Below are positions 4,259 through 5,251 of a stretch of DNA of 5,251 nucleotides, one piece after another. The stretch is from positions 1-5,251 of the forward strand of contig JAUWPK010000266.1 of NCBI GenBank assembly GCA_030611625.1, written 5' to 3'. Positions within the stretch are counted from its first letter, which is position 1. Each line of letters starts with the position of its first letter. A program made the position numbers and the translations under genes. This DNA is from Promethearchaeum sp. (lineage in GTDB: Archaea; Asgardarchaeota; Lokiarchaeia; Sigyniarchaeales; Promethearchaeaceae). The notes under the pieces were generated by a model, which searched no databases, had not been told where the DNA came from, and was given only the letters and a program-made list of their open reading frames with translations.

Positions 4259-5251
4259 TTATACATGCAATTTTTTAAATCTTCCTCGATTTTTTAACAA
4301 CACCATTGCCGATATTCCAACTAGTAACCCGATTAGTAGAGTTAAATTATAACCAGAAATTGAAATTCCTTCATTAAAAATTTCAAAATAATCACTAAAA
4401 TCATAGATCGATGAATCGAAGGCGTCGGTTATTTTTATTGAACAATTCACGGATTCATTCAGACCAGGAAGTGTCCAATTATAAGAACCCTCATTTGAAT
4501 AATTTGTGACGATTGTTGTTTCAAAGATTTCATCTCTATACAACTCGATATTAACCTCGGTAATGTATCCAGTCGATTCCCAATAGATATTATATGTTGA
4601 ATTTATATCCCATAAGGATGAGATATCAGGAACTGTTACCGTAATTGATTTTGTGGAAATTGCGAAATTATTACTATAATCATACACGGAAGAGTTGAAA
4701 GCATCGATAATTTTTAGTTGATAATTCGTAGAATCAACCAGATCTGAAGGAAGTGTCCAATAAAAAGAGTCATGGTTTGAAATATTCGAAGCAATAACAG
4801 TTTCAAAGACTCCATCTCTATACAATTCAATATTAACCATGGAAATATATCCTGATGATTCCCAATAGATATTATAAGTAGAATCGATCCCCCATGATGA
4901 TGAAATAGTAGGAGCCGTAATTGTTATATCATGTTCTGATCCCCCGGTAACATGCAATATTTCCAATCCATCAGAACCATCCGCCACGTAAGCATATGAT
5001 CCAGAAATAAAGACACTTTGTGCCGATCCGGAATCATAGAATTGTCCAACAGCTGTAGGAGCAGTTGGATCGGAAACGTCAATAATCTCTAAACCACCCC
5101 ATTCATTCGCTACGTTAGCATACGATCCAGAAACATGAACATCGCGTGCTCTTCCACCATTAAAGTAATGTCCAACTTTCACAAGGTCGGTCGGATCTGT
5201 AACGTTAATAATCTCCAAACCATTACTATCTGCTAAATAAGCATATGACCC
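4259..5251 (-). CDS. Surface protein with LVIVD and Kre9/KNH-like repeats, C-terminal part
   Basis: The frame stays open to the right edge, so the start and any signal peptide lie outside; 330 codons are visible. Residues 1-101 (counted from the edge) are LVIVD-type repeats, about 42 residues each. Each has a GSYAYVAD strand and a GLEIIDVSDPT strand, and together they would form blades of a beta-propeller. Two tandem copies of a Kre9/KNH-like (Ser-Thr-rich, Ig-like) domain follow, about 109-198 and 202-291. They share STYNIYWES(S/T)GYI, VNIELYRD and a WTLP strand. A hydrophobic helix (about 302-319, LTLLIGLLVGISAMVLL) and a basic tail (KNRGRFKKLHV) anchor the protein with its repeats outside the cell. 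Many N-x-S/T sites could be N-glycosylated. Likely roles are adhesion or cell-envelope structure, inferred from architecture. A TTG at 5216-5218 is only an internal Leu codon: the same LVIVD repeat continues upstream of it. Confidence 0.8.
   Translation of the reverse strand, partial: GSYAYLADSNGLEIINVTDPTDLVKVGHYFNGGRARDVHVSGSYANVANEWGGLEIIDVSDPTAPTAVGQFYDSGSAQSVFISGSYAYVADGSDGLEILHVTGGSEHDITITAPTISSSWGIDSTYNIYWESSGYISMVNIELYRDGVFETVIASNISNHDSFYWTLPSDLVDSTNYQLKIIDAFNSSVYDYSNNFAISTKSITVTVPDISSLWDINSTYNIYWESTGYITEVNIELYRDEIFETTIVTNYSNEGSYNWTLPGLNESVNCSIKITDAFDSSIYDFSDYFEIFNEGISISGYNLTLLIGLLVGISAMVLLKNRGRFKKLHV
4379..4927 (-). repeat. Tandem duplication of a Kre9/KNH-like domain
   Basis: Two direct copies, roughly 4658-4927 and 4379-4648, are offset by 282 bases (94 codons). 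Near-identical DNA such as gattcccaatagatattata (about 4575 and 4857) shows that the copies are related at nucleotide level and not only in protein, which suggests a fairly recent duplication or ongoing conversion. The copies differ most in their loops, for example SDLVDSTNYQ against GLNESVNCS. Confidence 0.8.
4949..5251 (-). repeat. LVIVD-type repeats, at least two full and one partial
   Basis: GSYA begins at 5251, 5128 and 5002 on the minus strand, giving periods of 123 and 126 bases (41 and 42 codons). Each unit carries GSYAxxA, then GLEI(I/L)xV, and the first two also carry DPT. The third copy ends early at HVTGG, where the Kre9/KNH-like domains begin. More copies probably lie beyond the window edge, since the array is cut there. 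Confidence 0.8.

Noticed and set aside
4259..5218. Treating the TTG at 5216-5218 as the start of the surface protein
   Set aside because: The frame stays open upstream to the window edge and continues the LVIVD repeat (GSYAYLADSNG), so this is an internal Leu codon of a cut-off gene.
4949..5251. A CRISPR array suggested by regularly spaced repeats
   Set aside because: The repeats have 123-126 base periods, are in coding frame and encode LVIVD protein repeats; there are no spacers between short identical repeats.

Overview
This AT-rich window most likely comes from an archaeon, and I lean towards an Asgard (Lokiarchaeia-like) lineage. The archaeal call rests on four things: a PDCD5/TFAR19-family gene (a family of archaea and eukaryotes), TATA-like elements upstream of genes, long T-tracts after genes, and little Shine-Dalgarno signal. 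The Asgard lean is inference. It rests on base composition and on a surface protein with LVIVD and Kre9/KNH-like repeats ending in a GYNL-type C-terminal membrane anchor. No rRNA, tRNA, CRISPR array, insertion sequence or phage gene was seen.

Layout, left to right. Bases 1-120 hold a short A/T repeat tract and an 18-base A-run that reads as a T-tract terminator for the minus-strand gene beside it. Bases 121-1362 (minus) encode an unrecognised 413-residue protein. Its middle looks like a PD-(D/E)XK nuclease (D150, E228-x-K230, Q245-x3-Y249), split by a Lys/Glu-rich insert that comes from a 9-bp tandem repeat. Bases 1363-1736 are a 374-base divergent regulatory region. It has a good TATA-like box, two related inverted repeats, and a chain of two tiny reading frames that run by ATGA overlaps into the next start codon. 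Bases 1737-3716 (plus) encode a 659-residue radical SAM protein with an N-terminal cobalamin-binding-like domain. Bases 3798-4217 (plus) encode a divergent PDCD5-like protein of 139 residues. Bases 4259-5251 (minus) are the C-terminal part of a membrane-anchored surface protein whose start lies beyond the right edge.

The four genes do not form an obvious pathway. The nuclease-like and radical SAM genes are divergent and could share control through the region between them. The PDCD5-like gene follows the radical SAM gene on the same strand, but an 81-base gap with its own TATA-like element and a T-tract suggests separate transcription. It converges on the surface-protein gene across a 41-base bidirectional terminator. 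The points most worth a second look are the interrupted nuclease domain, the stacked mini-ORFs and inverted repeats before the radical SAM gene, and the insert in the PDCD5-like protein. I cannot support a claim of a complete new multi-gene system from this window alone.
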